DNA of 64,000 nt from Pedobacter hartonius (GTDB lineage: Bacteria > Bacteroidota > Bacteroidia > Sphingobacteriales > Sphingobacteriaceae). Positions within the stretch are counted from its first letter, which is position 1. Each line of letters begins with the position of its first letter. Where the stretch lies: the NCBI RefSeq assembly GCF_900107535.1, contig NZ_FNRA01000002.1, forward strand, positions 248,001 through 312,000, in the 5' to 3' direction. The notes under the pieces were generated by a model. The model was not told the DNA's origin, made no database searches, and saw only the letters and a list, made by a program, of their open reading frames with translations. The position numbers and the translations under genes are program-made. Shown one piece after another: positions 45,471 through 54,201 of this stretch.

Positions 45471-47141
45471 TTAATTATTATAAGGCAGTACTATTTTAAA
45501 TTCTGTTCCTTTATTTACTTTACTTTTCACCGTGATCTCACCCTTCATAAAATTCACCAGTTCCTTACAAAAGGCCAGTCCCAGCCCAACACTACCATTC
45601 TGGTTATACTGGTTCTGTATGCGGTAAAACTTCTTAAATATATTATTAATTTCCGGTGTCGGAATACCAATCCCCTGGTCAATAAACCGAAATATTACTT
45701 TCCCTTTGACCAGTTTAGCCGATATATGCAGCCTCTTCAATTCTGGTGGAGAATATTTATAGGCATTCTCCACTAAATTATCAAAGAGGCTTCCCAATAA
45801 CACAGGATCAGTAATAAAGGTAATGAAGCCTGAAACCTCATAAGTAACATTAAAGTCCGGGTGTTTCAGCTGATGTGACTCCACGGTACTCTCTATAAAA
45901 TCTTCAATATAAATCTCGTCACGGTTCAGCTGGATCGCCTTGTTCTCGATCTGTGTGAATGCAAGCAATTTATTCATCAGTCCGTTCAGCTTGTCGGCCT
46001 CTTCATCCAGAATCTTACCATACAATTTAAGTTCCCGCTCCGTAAGCGTATTTGCACTTTTTATATTGTTTCCTGCAATCTTAATCACACTCACCGGTGT
46101 TTTAAATTCATGCGTAAGGTTATTCACAAAATCATACTGCAATTTAAACATCTTATGGTTGATATTCAAGTTTCTGTAAATCAGATAGGCTACCAGTACC
46201 AGCAGGCCATAGAACACCAGTATCACCAATGCAATAGGCAGAAAATAGCTGAGTATCTCCTGGTCGACAAAAGATTTTGCAGAAATAAAATATAATTTAT
46301 AATCAGAGAAAGGGCCGGGCAGTGTGATCTCGGTTGCTACATAATCTGTCGATGTATTCAGCGGGTCATAGGTCAGCGGCTCTATCCGTATATTCTGGTA
46401 TAACTTCTTCCGTGTATTGATGATTCTGATCTTGTATGGGTCAAGAAAGAAAGAAAGCATGTCCTGCTGGTAAACCGGCATGGGGTTAAGCTGCCTGTGC
46501 AGCATTTGCTTGTATACTTTAAGATCCTCTATCCGGGGAATGTTCAGGTAAGTGATTTTGTTAGACCTGATAATACTGAAATTCGTAAAAAGCTCATCCT
46601 GACTGGGCACCTTACCAGTGTCTAATGCTGCGATATAGGATATAAATTTTATGCCCAAAGCATTAAAATCGTCACCAATCGTAAAGTTCTTGGTGTTTTC
46701 CTTTGAAAAAAGCTTAACGGAATCCAATGGCACAAAGTCTCCGAACTGGTAGATGTTCTTTGGACCAAAGGAGAAATGCTTACGGGCATTCAACCCGTCC
46801 TTTACATAGAAATTATTGATCTCAGAGTCATAAAAGACAACCTTTGAAACAAAAGGATAGTCATTCAGGACAGTATCTACAAACTTAGCGGTAGTAGCAG
46901 AATCGAGATAACCATTGTAATATGATATTTCCGGTACTTTATTGGTGAAAAACTCATTATAGGGTTTAATACTTTCCTCCAGCACCTTTACTTTCTCTGA
47001 TACGAACTCATTTTCAATGAATTTCTTACTGAAGTTATAGGCAAGGAAAAGTGAAAGCACAAATAAGGCAGAGATCAGAACAATAAAGGTCAGGATCAAT
47101 AGAAAATTTTTACGATAGCCACTGTATCTCTCTGATGCCAT
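45471..47141 (-). CDS. Sensor histidine kinase with a large periplasmic domain
   Basis: A 556-residue kinase. TM1 at about 12-34 and TM2 at about 299-322 enclose a periplasmic domain of about 260 residues with no motif I recognise. The cytoplasmic part has the phospho-acceptor His344 in NLTHEFKTPVS, the N box NLVENAYKYSP, the G1 box DQGIGIP and the G2 box GSVGLGLAFCKE, all intact. It has no PAS or HAMP-like segment of normal length between TM2 and the HisKA region. The S9 peptidase-like lipoprotein gene ends 13 bp upstream and the regulator starts 4 bp downstream, forming a three-gene operon. Confidence 0.95.
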   Translation of the reverse strand: MASERYSGYRKNFLLILTFIVLISALFVLSLFLAYNFSKKFIENEFVSEKVKVLEESIKPYNEFFTNKVPEISYYNGYLDSATTAKFVDTVLNDYPFVSKVVFYDSEINNFYVKDGLNARKHFSFGPKNIYQFGDFVPLDSVKLFSKENTKNFTIGDDFNALGIKFISYIAALDTGKVPSQDELFTNFSIIRSNKITYLNIPRIEDLKVYKQMLHRQLNPMPVYQQDMLSFFLDPYKIRIINTRKKLYQNIRIEPLTYDPLNTSTDYVATEITLPGPFSDYKLYFISAKSFVDQEILSYFLPIALVILVFYGLLVLVAYLIYRNLNINHKMFKLQYDFVNNLTHEFKTPVSVIKIAGNNIKSANTLTERELKLYGKILDEEADKLNGLMNKLLAFTQIENKAIQLNRDEIYIEDFIESTVESHQLKHPDFNVTYEVSGFITFITDPVLLGSLFDNLVENAYKYSPPELKRLHISAKLVKGKVIFRFIDQGIGIPTPEINNIFKKFYRIQNQYNQNGSVGLGLAFCKELVNFMKGEITVKSKVNKGTEFKIVLPYNN

Positions 47142-47154
47142 GTGTTCTTTTTAT

Positions 47155-49047
47155 CTATTTCTTTGACAGATTAGCGGATAAAAACTGCTCCAGACCAGCA
47201 TATAACTCTTGCCGTACTTCTTCACCATGCGTAGAAGATTCATTATATTCCTTTTCCAGGTAAGTTACTTTTACATTCCGCTTTTGCAGCTCTTTTACAA
47301 ATTGTATCACTTCCGCCGAATTACTGACAACGTCTTTCTGGCTTTGCGCAATAAATACGGGCGCTTTAAACTTGTCTGCATGAAAAACCGGAGAGGCCTG
47401 CCGCATATAATCAACTTCTGTAACCGGGTTTCCTATAATCTCATAGTACATCTGCAGATTCGTCTTCAAAAATGGAGGAATAGCCTTTAAATAACTGAAT
47501 AAATTGATCACTCCTGAGTTAGATCCGCCGCATGCAAACATTCCCGGACTCGAATATAAGCTATTCAATGCAATATACCCACCAAAACCTGTACCATAAA
47601 TGGCTATTCTTCTGGGGTTGGCTATTTTTTCAGCGATCAGCCACTTCACACCATCTGCAATATCATTCCCGATCTTGCCTCCCCACTGTCCGAATCCTGC
47701 AGCAGTAAATGATTTACCGTAACCCGCAGAGCCCCGGTAGTTGACCTGAAAAACAGCATATCCCCTGTTCGCCAGGAACTGAACTTCCGCGTTGTATCCC
47801 CATGAATTTCTCAGTCCCGGCCCATTATGAGGTAACACTACTACCGGCAGGTTTTCAGGTGCTTTGTTTAAAGGCAGCGTAAGGTAACCCTGAATCTTTA
47901 ATCCATCACGGGCAGCATAACTTACAGGCCTCATTTTGCACATTTCTACTTCTTTAACATAGGGGTTGAAGTCGCTTAATTTCCTGATTATATCTTTATC
48001 AGCGAAATAGAGGTAATAAGAGCCCGGATTCTTATCTGTGAAAGTCCTTACAATAAAGATACTTTCGGCCTTATCCCTGCTTATCACCCTTGATTCTGTA
48101 CCGGGGAGTAACTTATCCAGTTTTTTATACAATTGCCTGGCCGCACTGTCCAGGTAATACTTTTCCTTTTTCCAGGTCTCACAGACCACAAAAGAGATCC
48201 TCTTTTTTGATTCGGAGTACTGGGCATCTATAACATTTAACGTATCATCTTTAAACAGGATCTTAAGTTCTTTCCCTGTTACGCAGTCAAGCTCTACAAG
48301 TGCATTTTTATCCCTGTTTACATTGGAGATTGCATATACAATGTTAGGCCTGTCATCGGAGATGGCTATCGGTTTTAACGTTGTTTTAAAATTATTGGTG
48401 ATGACAGATTTAAACACTTTACTTTCTGTATCCCTGTACAGCAGCGTTTCATTTACACCATCACTGGATGTTGCCAGCCGGAGCTTTCCCCTTGAATCCG
48501 TGATCCAGTCTGTAATATTGCCGGGGTTTTTTGCCGCCATGTCCATCCGGCCATCTCTTACATTCAACCGGTACACATCGAAAACAGTGGAATCTCTTTT
48601 ATTGGAGGATACAAGCAGAAATTTATCATCAATCAGTTCGTCTTTCAAAACGTGCATCCTGCTTTTCCCATTGTCGCTGAGCTTACGTTCCTCCCCTCCA
48701 TTTTTATTGATAATGAAAATATCTGAAAGCCGCTCCGCTCCGCCCTTCTCCTTATAATAAATTAGTTCATCGTTACTTACCCAGGAATAATAATTGATAT
48801 TCTTTTCATCGAACTGCGTGATCTGAAGTGATTTGCCGGAGGTAAGGTCCTCTACATATAAATTCTGCCGTTTACCATCCGTTTTGAGATAGGATAGCTT
48901 CTTACCATCCGGAGATATTGCATAAAACCCCTTGTCCTGCGATTTAAAAAAATCGGCCACGGGAATTATTCTTCCTTGTTCCTTTTCCTTACAAGCAGCA
49001 AAAAGTACAATTAAGACAAGCAATAAATATCTTTTGTTTAAGATCAT
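47155..49047 (-). CDS. S9 prolyl-oligopeptidase-like lipoprotein lacking the catalytic serine
   Basis: A 630-residue protein. The ATG at 49047 gives a lipoprotein signal with Cys19 (VLFAAC). Residues about 35-365 are a beta-propeller of WD/PD40-like repeats (AISPDGKKLSYLKTDG, YSWVSNDELIYYK). Residues about 375-630 are an alpha/beta hydrolase of the S9 family. The nucleophile elbow, normally GxSxGG, reads IYGTGFGGYIAL, so Ser is Gly487 (codon GGT); the Asp (572, SQKDVV) and His (607, SSTHGEE) are kept. Peptidase activity is therefore unlikely unless another residue serves. First gene of the operon with the kinase and regulator; a sensor or peptide-binding role is inference. Confidence 0.9.
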   Translation of the reverse strand: MILNKRYLLLVLIVLFAACKEKEQGRIIPVADFFKSQDKGFYAISPDGKKLSYLKTDGKRQNLYVEDLTSGKSLQITQFDEKNINYYSWVSNDELIYYKEKGGAERLSDIFIINKNGGEERKLSDNGKSRMHVLKDELIDDKFLLVSSNKRDSTVFDVYRLNVRDGRMDMAAKNPGNITDWITDSRGKLRLATSSDGVNETLLYRDTESKVFKSVITNNFKTTLKPIAISDDRPNIVYAISNVNRDKNALVELDCVTGKELKILFKDDTLNVIDAQYSESKKRISFVVCETWKKEKYYLDSAARQLYKKLDKLLPGTESRVISRDKAESIFIVRTFTDKNPGSYYLYFADKDIIRKLSDFNPYVKEVEMCKMRPVSYAARDGLKIQGYLTLPLNKAPENLPVVVLPHNGPGLRNSWGYNAEVQFLANRGYAVFQVNYRGSAGYGKSFTAAGFGQWGGKIGNDIADGVKWLIAEKIANPRRIAIYGTGFGGYIALNSLYSSPGMFACGGSNSGVINLFSYLKAIPPFLKTNLQMYYEIIGNPVTEVDYMRQASPVFHADKFKAPVFIAQSQKDVVSNSAEVIQFVKELQKRNVKVTYLEKEYNESSTHGEEVRQELYAGLEQFLSANLSKK

Positions 49048-49053
49048 AGCGTA

Positions 49054-49061
49054 CAAAAATA
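49054..49061 (-). promoter_or_regulatory. Putative promoter -7 box for the S9-like / kinase / regulator operon
   Basis: On the minus strand TATTTTTG matches TAnnTTTG exactly and ends 6 bp before the chosen ATG, the same tight spacing as at gldB. It supports the downstream start and suggests a leaderless transcript. No clear TTG at -33. Confidence 0.38.
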
Positions 49062-49235
49062 CATAACGCGGCCTGTCCATTGGATAATACAGTAATATTG
49101 TTACTTTAAGCAATATAGCGAACTGGATTCCAAAATAGTGATATTTGGGGAATGCCGAAAATAATTGCAGGTAACAATTAAACTACGCACAATGCGATAT
49201 CTTTATTAATTTAGTAAACCTAGCAGCTGCAAGCC

Positions 49236-51044
49236 ATGAAGAAAAACTTTGTGTTCCTGGTTTTACTCTTACTGCCCGCATTAGTATTGGCCCAAACCGG
49301 TAATGATGAAGAGGCCGCTATGCAGTATTATCAGGAGGGCAACTATAAAAAAGCAGCAGAAGCACTGGAAGGTCTTTTTTCCAGGACAAAAGACGATGCT
49401 TATTTTGGCCTGTACTTTAATGCGCTCCTCAAATCAAAACAATACCCGGAAGCGGAGAAGGTAACCAAAAAATTAATCAGGCAAAACCCTGCCTCCCTGA
49501 AGTATGAAATTGCACTTGGAAGAGTCTACAAAGAGGAAGGGCAGCAGGAAAATTCAGCCAAAACATTTGATCATGTTGTCAGTAATCTTCCTAAGGATGA
49601 GACCGTCATACGGGAGATTGCGAATAATCTCTACCAGATAGAAGAATATGATGTCGCCATTAAGGTTTTCCAGCAGGGCCGGAAAACCCTGGGCAACGAG
49701 CAAGCTTTCATCTTTGAACTTTTAAGCCTGTACCGGTATAAAAAAGACAAGGCCATGCTTGTCCAGGAGTTCCTGAATGCGCTCGGCTCCACGCCTCAGA
49801 TGCTCCCCCAGGCACAGACCGTTCTCTCTTCGGTGTTTGAAGGAAATTCTGACTATCTGAACCTTCAGAATACACTGTTTAAAAAAATTCAGATAGAACC
49901 CGAAAATGAATCCTACACCAGGCTGCTGATCTGGCAATACCTGCAGCAGCAGGAATATGATATGGCGTTGAGGCAACTGATTGCGCAGGATAAAAGAACC
50001 AGGGCCGATGGGACCGCCCTGTTTGAAAACGCACAGGTATTTACTTCCAATAAGGCATATGATACTGCTATCAAAGCCTACGATTACCTGGTAACAAAAG
50101 GAAAAGACAATCCATATTACCTTCCTTCAAGACTAGCTGCAGTTGACGCCCGGTACCAGTCACTTTTACTTGGTAAAAATAACGAGGCGGAAGTCGTCGC
50201 ACTGGCCAGTCAGTATCAGGCTATCATAGATGAATATGGTAAAAATTCCAGGACCCTTTTTGCGATGAGAAAATTGGCCACTATTGAGGCCTATTATCTT
50301 CATCATCTGGAAAAGGCAGAGGAAGCTCTGGAGACGGCCGTAAAGATACCCGGTATTTCAGCGGCAGAAATGGCAGAGCTGAAACTGGAACTGGGTGATG
50401 TCTATGTCCTCACCGGACAACCCTGGGAGGCGATCCTGGTGTATGGACAGGTGGCCAAAGATTACGAAAATCAGAATATAGGAAACGAGGCAAAATACCG
50501 GTCCGCAAGATTGTCTTTTTTTCAGGGCAACTTTAGCTATGCAAAGTCGCAGGCCGATGTACTCAAGGCCTCCACCACACAACTCATTGCCAATGATGCA
50601 CTAAATCTTAGCCTGCTCATTTCTGACCACCTCGAAACCGCTGCAGATACACTTGCGCTGAAACTTTATGCTTCAGCTGAGCTAATGCAGTTCAGGAACA
50701 ATTCAAAGGCAGCGCTGGATAAACTTGACAGCATTTCTGTCCTTTATCCCCAAAACAGGCTGGCCGATGATATTCTCATGGCTAAATCCCGGATTTATAT
50801 GAAAAGCGGGGATTTTAACAAATCAGCAGCCCTGCTAAAAGAATTGATTGCCCATCCTCAGCAAAACATCTGGACTGACGATGCGCTCTTTATCCTTGCA
50901 GGATTGTATGAAGAACATCTGCACGAACCTGAACAAGCTAAAATATTATATCAACGCTTAATCACGGATTTCCCGGGAAGTATGTTTACAGCTGAAGCAC
51001 GTAAACATTTCAGGAAACTTCGCGGGGATAATATTGAATCATAG
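49236..51044 (+). CDS. Secreted TPR-repeat protein
   Basis: A 602-residue protein with a signal peptide (MKKNFVFLVLLLLPALVLAQ) and tetratricopeptide-like helical repeats over most of its length (AAMQYYQEGNYKKAAEALEG, LALGRVYKEEGQQENSAKTF-like segments, AILVYGQVAKDYEN, AKILYQRLITDFPGSMF). The final repeats resemble those of YbgF/BamD-type periplasmic TPR proteins. Likely periplasmic scaffold; partners unknown. It starts a plus-strand operon with a DUF4286 gene (16 bp gap) and an rfbC-like gene, and is divergent from the S9-like gene. Confidence 0.88.
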   Translation: MKKNFVFLVLLLLPALVLAQTGNDEEAAMQYYQEGNYKKAAEALEGLFSRTKDDAYFGLYFNALLKSKQYPEAEKVTKKLIRQNPASLKYEIALGRVYKEEGQQENSAKTFDHVVSNLPKDETVIREIANNLYQIEEYDVAIKVFQQGRKTLGNEQAFIFELLSLYRYKKDKAMLVQEFLNALGSTPQMLPQAQTVLSSVFEGNSDYLNLQNTLFKKIQIEPENESYTRLLIWQYLQQQEYDMALRQLIAQDKRTRADGTALFENAQVFTSNKAYDTAIKAYDYLVTKGKDNPYYLPSRLAAVDARYQSLLLGKNNEAEVVALASQYQAIIDEYGKNSRTLFAMRKLATIEAYYLHHLEKAEEALETAVKIPGISAAEMAELKLELGDVYVLTGQPWEAILVYGQVAKDYENQNIGNEAKYRSARLSFFQGNFSYAKSQADVLKASTTQLIANDALNLSLLISDHLETAADTLALKLYASAELMQFRNNSKAALDKLDSISVLYPQNRLADDILMAKSRIYMKSGDFNKSAALLKELIAHPQQNIWTDDALFILAGLYEEHLHEPEQAKILYQRLITDFPGSMFTAEARKHFRKLRGDNIES

Positions 51045-51060
51045 TTTATATCTTTGTTTC

Positions 51061-51363
51061 ATGTTATTATACAACGTGACCATCATCATAGAAGATGCTT
51101 CTGCGGAAGCATGGCTTAACTGGATGCAGGAAGAACATATCCCGGAGGTAATGGCCACCGGAATGTTTGTTTCCAACAGACTATTGCAAGTGGTAGACTC
51201 CCCTAACGAAGGCGTAACATATTGCATTCAGTACGTAACTCAGTCCATGGAAGACTACGATACCTACCAGCAACTGTTTGCGCCCGCTCTGCAGGAAGAT
51301 TTAAATACTAAATTCAGGGATAAATTCGTTTCCTTCAGAACCCTTATGGAATATATAGATTAA
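51061..51363 (+). CDS. DUF4286 family protein
   Basis: A 100-residue cytoplasmic protein of a Bacteroidota-type ferredoxin-like family. The ATG at 51061 begins MLLYNVTIIIEDASAEAWLN, followed by HIPEVMATGMF and YCIQYVTQSMEDYDTYQQ, the pattern of DUF4286. Upstream in-frame codons back to 51034 overlap the TPR gene and are rejected. Probable antibiotic-biosynthesis-monooxygenase-like or dimeric alpha-beta fold; function unknown. Confidence 0.85.
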   Translation: MLLYNVTIIIEDASAEAWLNWMQEEHIPEVMATGMFVSNRLLQVVDSPNEGVTYCIQYVTQSMEDYDTYQQLFAPALQEDLNTKFRDKFVSFRTLMEYID

Positions 51364-51367
51364 TGAT

Positions 51368-51922
51368 ATGAATTTTATACAGACACCTATTGCCGATCTT
51401 TTCATTATCGAACCTAAGGTTTGGAAAGATAACCGCGGCTATTTTTACGAAAGCTTTAGCGGCCGGGCCTTCACCGAAGCCGGTATCCAGGCCAATTTTG
51501 TTCAGGACAACCAGTCATTCTCTCAAAAAGGGACATTACGCGGCCTCCATGCACAGAAAGATCCTTTTGCCCAGGGTAAACTCGTTCGGGTAATCCAGGG
51601 CAGCGTACTTGACGTTGCCGTTGACGCAAGAAAGGCATCCCCTACCTACGGCCAGCACTTCAGCATTGAGCTTAGCGGCGAAAACCATAAACAACTGTGG
51701 GTGCCGCCAGGCTTTCTGCATGGCTTTTTAACGCTGGAAGACGACACCATTTTCACCTATAAAGTGACAAACTACTATGATAAAGAATCTGAAGTAGGTG
51801 TGATTTGGAATGATCAGGACCTGAACATCAACTGGGTTGCAGATATCAGCAAGGAAGACCTTCTGTTATCAGATAAAGATTTGATTCTTCCTGCTTTTAA
51901 AGATTTTGTAAGCCCTTTTTAA
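51368..51922 (+). CDS. rfbC: dTDP-4-dehydrorhamnose 3,5-epimerase
   Basis: Cupin-fold epimerase of the dTDP-L-rhamnose pathway (also called rmlC), 184 aa. Active-site segments are present: GTLRGLHAQKDPFAQGKLVR with the catalytic His, SVLDVAVDAR with the Asp of the dyad, the substrate-binding PPGFLHGFL, and the catalytic Tyr region TNYYDKESE. The other rml genes (A, B, D) are not in the window, so the enzyme works with genes elsewhere or with other dTDP-keto sugars. It is the last gene of the TPR-DUF4286 operon, 4 bp after DUF4286. Confidence 0.92.
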   Translation: MNFIQTPIADLFIIEPKVWKDNRGYFYESFSGRAFTEAGIQANFVQDNQSFSQKGTLRGLHAQKDPFAQGKLVRVIQGSVLDVAVDARKASPTYGQHFSIELSGENHKQLWVPPGFLHGFLTLEDDTIFTYKVTNYYDKESEVGVIWNDQDLNINWVADISKEDLLLSDKDLILPAFKDFVSPF

Positions 51923-51937
51923 TATTATTTCGAAAAT

Positions 51938-52091
51938 GATGACCTTTCTCCAATGGTAAAGGATCATCTGAATTTAAATTCGGTTATAGGGTATTCAGTC
52001 TGCATTGATTCGTTTCGCGAAAGAACGACAAGGGCTGAATATCCTATAACCGAATTTTATTAGATTTTTCGGGGGATGACCTAAACCAATG
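51938..52091. repeat. Hairpin element flanked by imperfect direct repeats
   Basis: The core is a 23-bp near-perfect inverted repeat (51976-51998 and 52035-52057, one mismatch, arm core CGGTTATAGG / CCTATAACCG) with a 36-base spacer containing TTCGCGAA. On each side lies an imperfect direct repeat: GATGACCT, 5 or 3 bases, then CCAATG (51938-51954 and 52075-52091). The T-rich right flank may let the hairpin terminate rfbC. Whether the direct repeats reflect an old insertion or a structured RNA is not decidable from one copy. Confidence 0.55.
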
Positions 52092-52188
52092 TGTTAACCA
52101 GCCGCGAAGACAAATTGTCAAGTTATCCTGACATCGGTTCCGTTCCTGTCTGAACCATGCCTAAAGCTCCATGCTACGGATGATCTTA

Positions 52189-52266
52189 AAAAAAATGCTT
52201 AGCTGTTTCGATGCCTTCTGGCGCGCTTCAGCGGCAGGCAGCATTGAAACAGCTAAGCATTTTTTT
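52189..52266. terminator. Long bidirectional hairpin terminator between rfbC and the OmpA-like gene
   Basis: Inverted repeat of 26 bp per arm (one G-U pair) with core TGCTTAGCTGTTTC / GAAACAGCTAAGCA, an A-run at the left edge and a T-run at the right edge, and a 26-base GC-rich apical segment that can form a further small stem. Both strands read as stem plus U-tract, so it ends both the rfbC operon and the oxidase/OmpA operon. It is much longer than the other terminators of the window. Confidence 0.8.
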
Positions 52267-52292
52267 CAGCGAGGCCAGGAAATCTCCCTTAA

Positions 52293-53135
52293 CTATTGTT
52301 TAATCAAATTATACAGCTCATCCAGCTTGGGCGACAGGACAATTTCAATCCTCCTGTTCTTGCTGCGTCCATCAGGAGTAGTATTGGCTTCCAATGGCTG
52401 AAACTCTCCTTTACCGGTTGCCGTTAACCTTATTCCAGGTACTTTTTCTGTTTCCGTCAGGAACCTTACCACCGAAGTAGAACGCAAAACACTCAGGTCC
52501 CAGTTGTCTTTAATCTGTCCCAGGTTATTAATCTTCTGCGAGTCGGTATGTCCTTCAACGGCAATGATGATCTCAGGCTGTTCTTTTAAGACTTTTGCCA
52601 GTTGTGACAATGCTTGTTTACCTTTTTCATCAATGATGATACTTCCTGAAGGGAACAACAGTTTATCTGTCAGCGATACATAAACCTTACCGTTCTTCAT
52701 TTCTACGGTTAAGCCACTCTTGGTAAAACCAAGCAGGGCCTCCTGCAATTTCTCTTTCAGCTTGTTTGAAGCCTCATCACGCTTGCGTAACACATCCTCT
52801 ACTTCTTTCAAACGTTGTTCCCGCTTTTTAAGGTCATCAGACAGTTTGCTGATCGCCGTTGAGCTATTACTCTTTAACTTGCTATAATTGCCGCTCATCG
52901 CATCGTATTTACCCTGAAGCTCATTTAAACGTCCGTTCAGATCGGCCGTATCCCGTTTTAACTTTGCTACTGTTTTCTCCAGGTTTCCGCCAGAAAGCTG
53001 AGATTCAGACCAGCCGTTGTTCAATGAGTCCTGTCTGGCCAGTAAAGCCTTATATTTTTTTGGAGATAAGATAACGCAGGAGCTAAATGCACTGCCCAGT
53101 AAAACAATGGCCAAAAACAAAATGATTCTCTTCAT
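52293..53135 (-). CDS. OmpA-family peptidoglycan-binding lipoprotein
   Basis: A 280-residue lipoprotein (Cys20 in SAFSSC). Residues about 45-130 are a coiled coil (LEKTVAKLKRDTADLNGRLN, then LKKREQRLKEVEDVLRKRDE). The C-terminal OmpA domain (about 155-275) carries the peptidoglycan-binding residues: VEGHTDSQK, WDLSVLRSTSVVRFL and the end SKNRRIEIVL. Overall architecture is that of the MotB/Pal-like OmpA proteins that tether the outer membrane to the wall. It is 2 bp after the DUF2461 gene and ends the operon at the long terminator. Confidence 0.92.
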   Translation of the reverse strand: MKRIILFLAIVLLGSAFSSCVILSPKKYKALLARQDSLNNGWSESQLSGGNLEKTVAKLKRDTADLNGRLNELQGKYDAMSGNYSKLKSNSSTAISKLSDDLKKREQRLKEVEDVLRKRDEASNKLKEKLQEALLGFTKSGLTVEMKNGKVYVSLTDKLLFPSGSIIIDEKGKQALSQLAKVLKEQPEIIIAVEGHTDSQKINNLGQIKDNWDLSVLRSTSVVRFLTETEKVPGIRLTATGKGEFQPLEANTTPDGRSKNRRIEIVLSPKLDELYNLIKQ

Positions 53136-53137
53136 GA

Positions 53138-53794
53138 TTAGTGTACTACGGCTCTTTTCAAAAACTGAACAAAGGGATAAATGCCCTCAAAGGCCTTTTT
53201 TAAATGGTTAACAATTGATGGTGTAAATAATTCTTCATCGCTGATGGGAAATGTGGCAATAAAGCTCTTGAGCTTCAGCAGATCAATCTGAGGGTGCTGC
53301 GGATCGTAACCCTTAGGTGCCTTCTTTAACGTATCTTCTTTACTCAAAGTAAACAGCGACACAAAATTCTCTGCTTTGATGATCTCCAGAAATTCGGAGG
53401 TATTGTAATCAATTTCCTCCCTGATGTTTTTAAGATCGGGGGCTTCAGGCATCCAGTATCCCGCTGCAAAGTACGATTTCCCCGGCTGCAGATGCAGATA
53501 ATATTCCGGCCCATGGCTGTTTTTTACAGAAAAAGAGATACCGTAATTATTCTTATAGGGATTTTTGTTCTTACTGAACCGGATATCCCTGTAAATCCGC
53601 ATCAGGCACTTCTTTGCTTGGGTTTCTATCGGGAACTCAGAATCAACGGCATACAATACCGGAATCAGTTCTTCTACAAAGCTGAGTACATCGGCCTTAG
53701 CTATTTCGTAACGGTCTTTATTTTGGGCAAACCATTCACGGTTATTATTCTCTACTATTTCTGTTAAAAAAGCCAGTGTTTCTCGCTTAATCAT
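53138..53794 (-). CDS. DUF2461 family protein
   Basis: A 218-residue cytoplasmic protein of the DUF2461 (TIGR02453) family: N-terminal FLTEIVENNNREWFAQNKDRYE, then MRIYRDIRFSKNKNPYKNNYG, GKSYFAAGYWMPEAPDL and the C-terminal APKGYDPQHPQIDLLKLKSF. The family is widespread and uncharacterised. Its ATG overlaps the stop of DUF983 by 4 bp (ATGA), implying translational coupling. Confidence 0.9.
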   Translation of the reverse strand: MIKRETLAFLTEIVENNNREWFAQNKDRYEIAKADVLSFVEELIPVLYAVDSEFPIETQAKKCLMRIYRDIRFSKNKNPYKNNYGISFSVKNSHGPEYYLHLQPGKSYFAAGYWMPEAPDLKNIREEIDYNTSEFLEIIKAENFVSLFTLSKEDTLKKAPKGYDPQHPQIDLLKLKSFIATFPISDEELFTPSIVNHLKKAFEGIYPFVQFLKRAVVH

Positions 53795-54189
53795 GGTGTA
53801 TCGTAATAGGCGTTATAACTAATTTTCGGCGAGAGCCAGTGTAATAAAATGACGCGGGAGTAACGGTAGTTAAAAGGCGAAAGAATAAAGCTCATCCCAA
53901 AGATCACTCCCACATAGAGCCACAAAGAATCAAAATCAAGATTGCCACCGGAAAGAATATAGGTAGCAATACCAGTAGTGATCATTTGTATTACGTTCAT
54001 GGCATAGCTCACATACATTGCAGCATAAAAATACCCCGGTTCAATTTCAAAACGCTGACCGCAGTGCCCACAGGTTTCATTCGTGTGCTGAATATCGAAG
54101 CCGTATAAACTACCCGTAAAAATATCGCCCCTGCGGCAATGAGGGCACTTTCCATGAACTATCGCGTATAGTTTCGAAGTTTTCTCCAT
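53791..54189 (-). CDS. DUF983 family membrane protein with zinc-ribbon-like cysteines
   Basis: A 132-residue protein. Two cysteine pairs, CPHCRRGDIFTG and CGHCGQRFEIEPGYF, suggest a zinc ribbon in the N-terminal third; two membrane helices at about 60-80 and 88-112 follow. DUF983 proteins are common near cytochrome oxidase genes and are annotated as assembly-associated, without biochemical proof. It lies between the small CxxC protein (12 bp) and DUF2461. Confidence 0.88.
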   Translation of the reverse strand: MEKTSKLYAIVHGKCPHCRRGDIFTGSLYGFDIQHTNETCGHCGQRFEIEPGYFYAAMYVSYAMNVIQMITTGIATYILSGGNLDFDSLWLYVGVIFGMSFILSPFNYRYSRVILLHWLSPKISYNAYYDTP

Positions 54190-54201
54190 CGCTCCTGAAA
54201 G

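Larger units (their letters stand above)
51923..52292. other. 370-bp gene-free gap rich in inverted repeats
   Basis: The only stretch over 300 bp without a gene. Besides the two large hairpins listed separately it holds an imperfect hairpin at about 51938-51969 (GATGACCTTT / AAAGGATCATC), the small palindrome GACAAATTGTC, and a GGTTC / GAACC pair near 52133-52157. I see no tRNA-like fold, no coding frame with plausible composition and no promoter match. It lies between convergent genes. Confidence 0.6.

Noticed and set aside
52171..52401. A plus-strand reading frame of 76 codons across the long hairpin
   Set aside because: It runs through the inverted repeat and antisense to the OmpA-like coding end; the translation has no coherent domain or composition.
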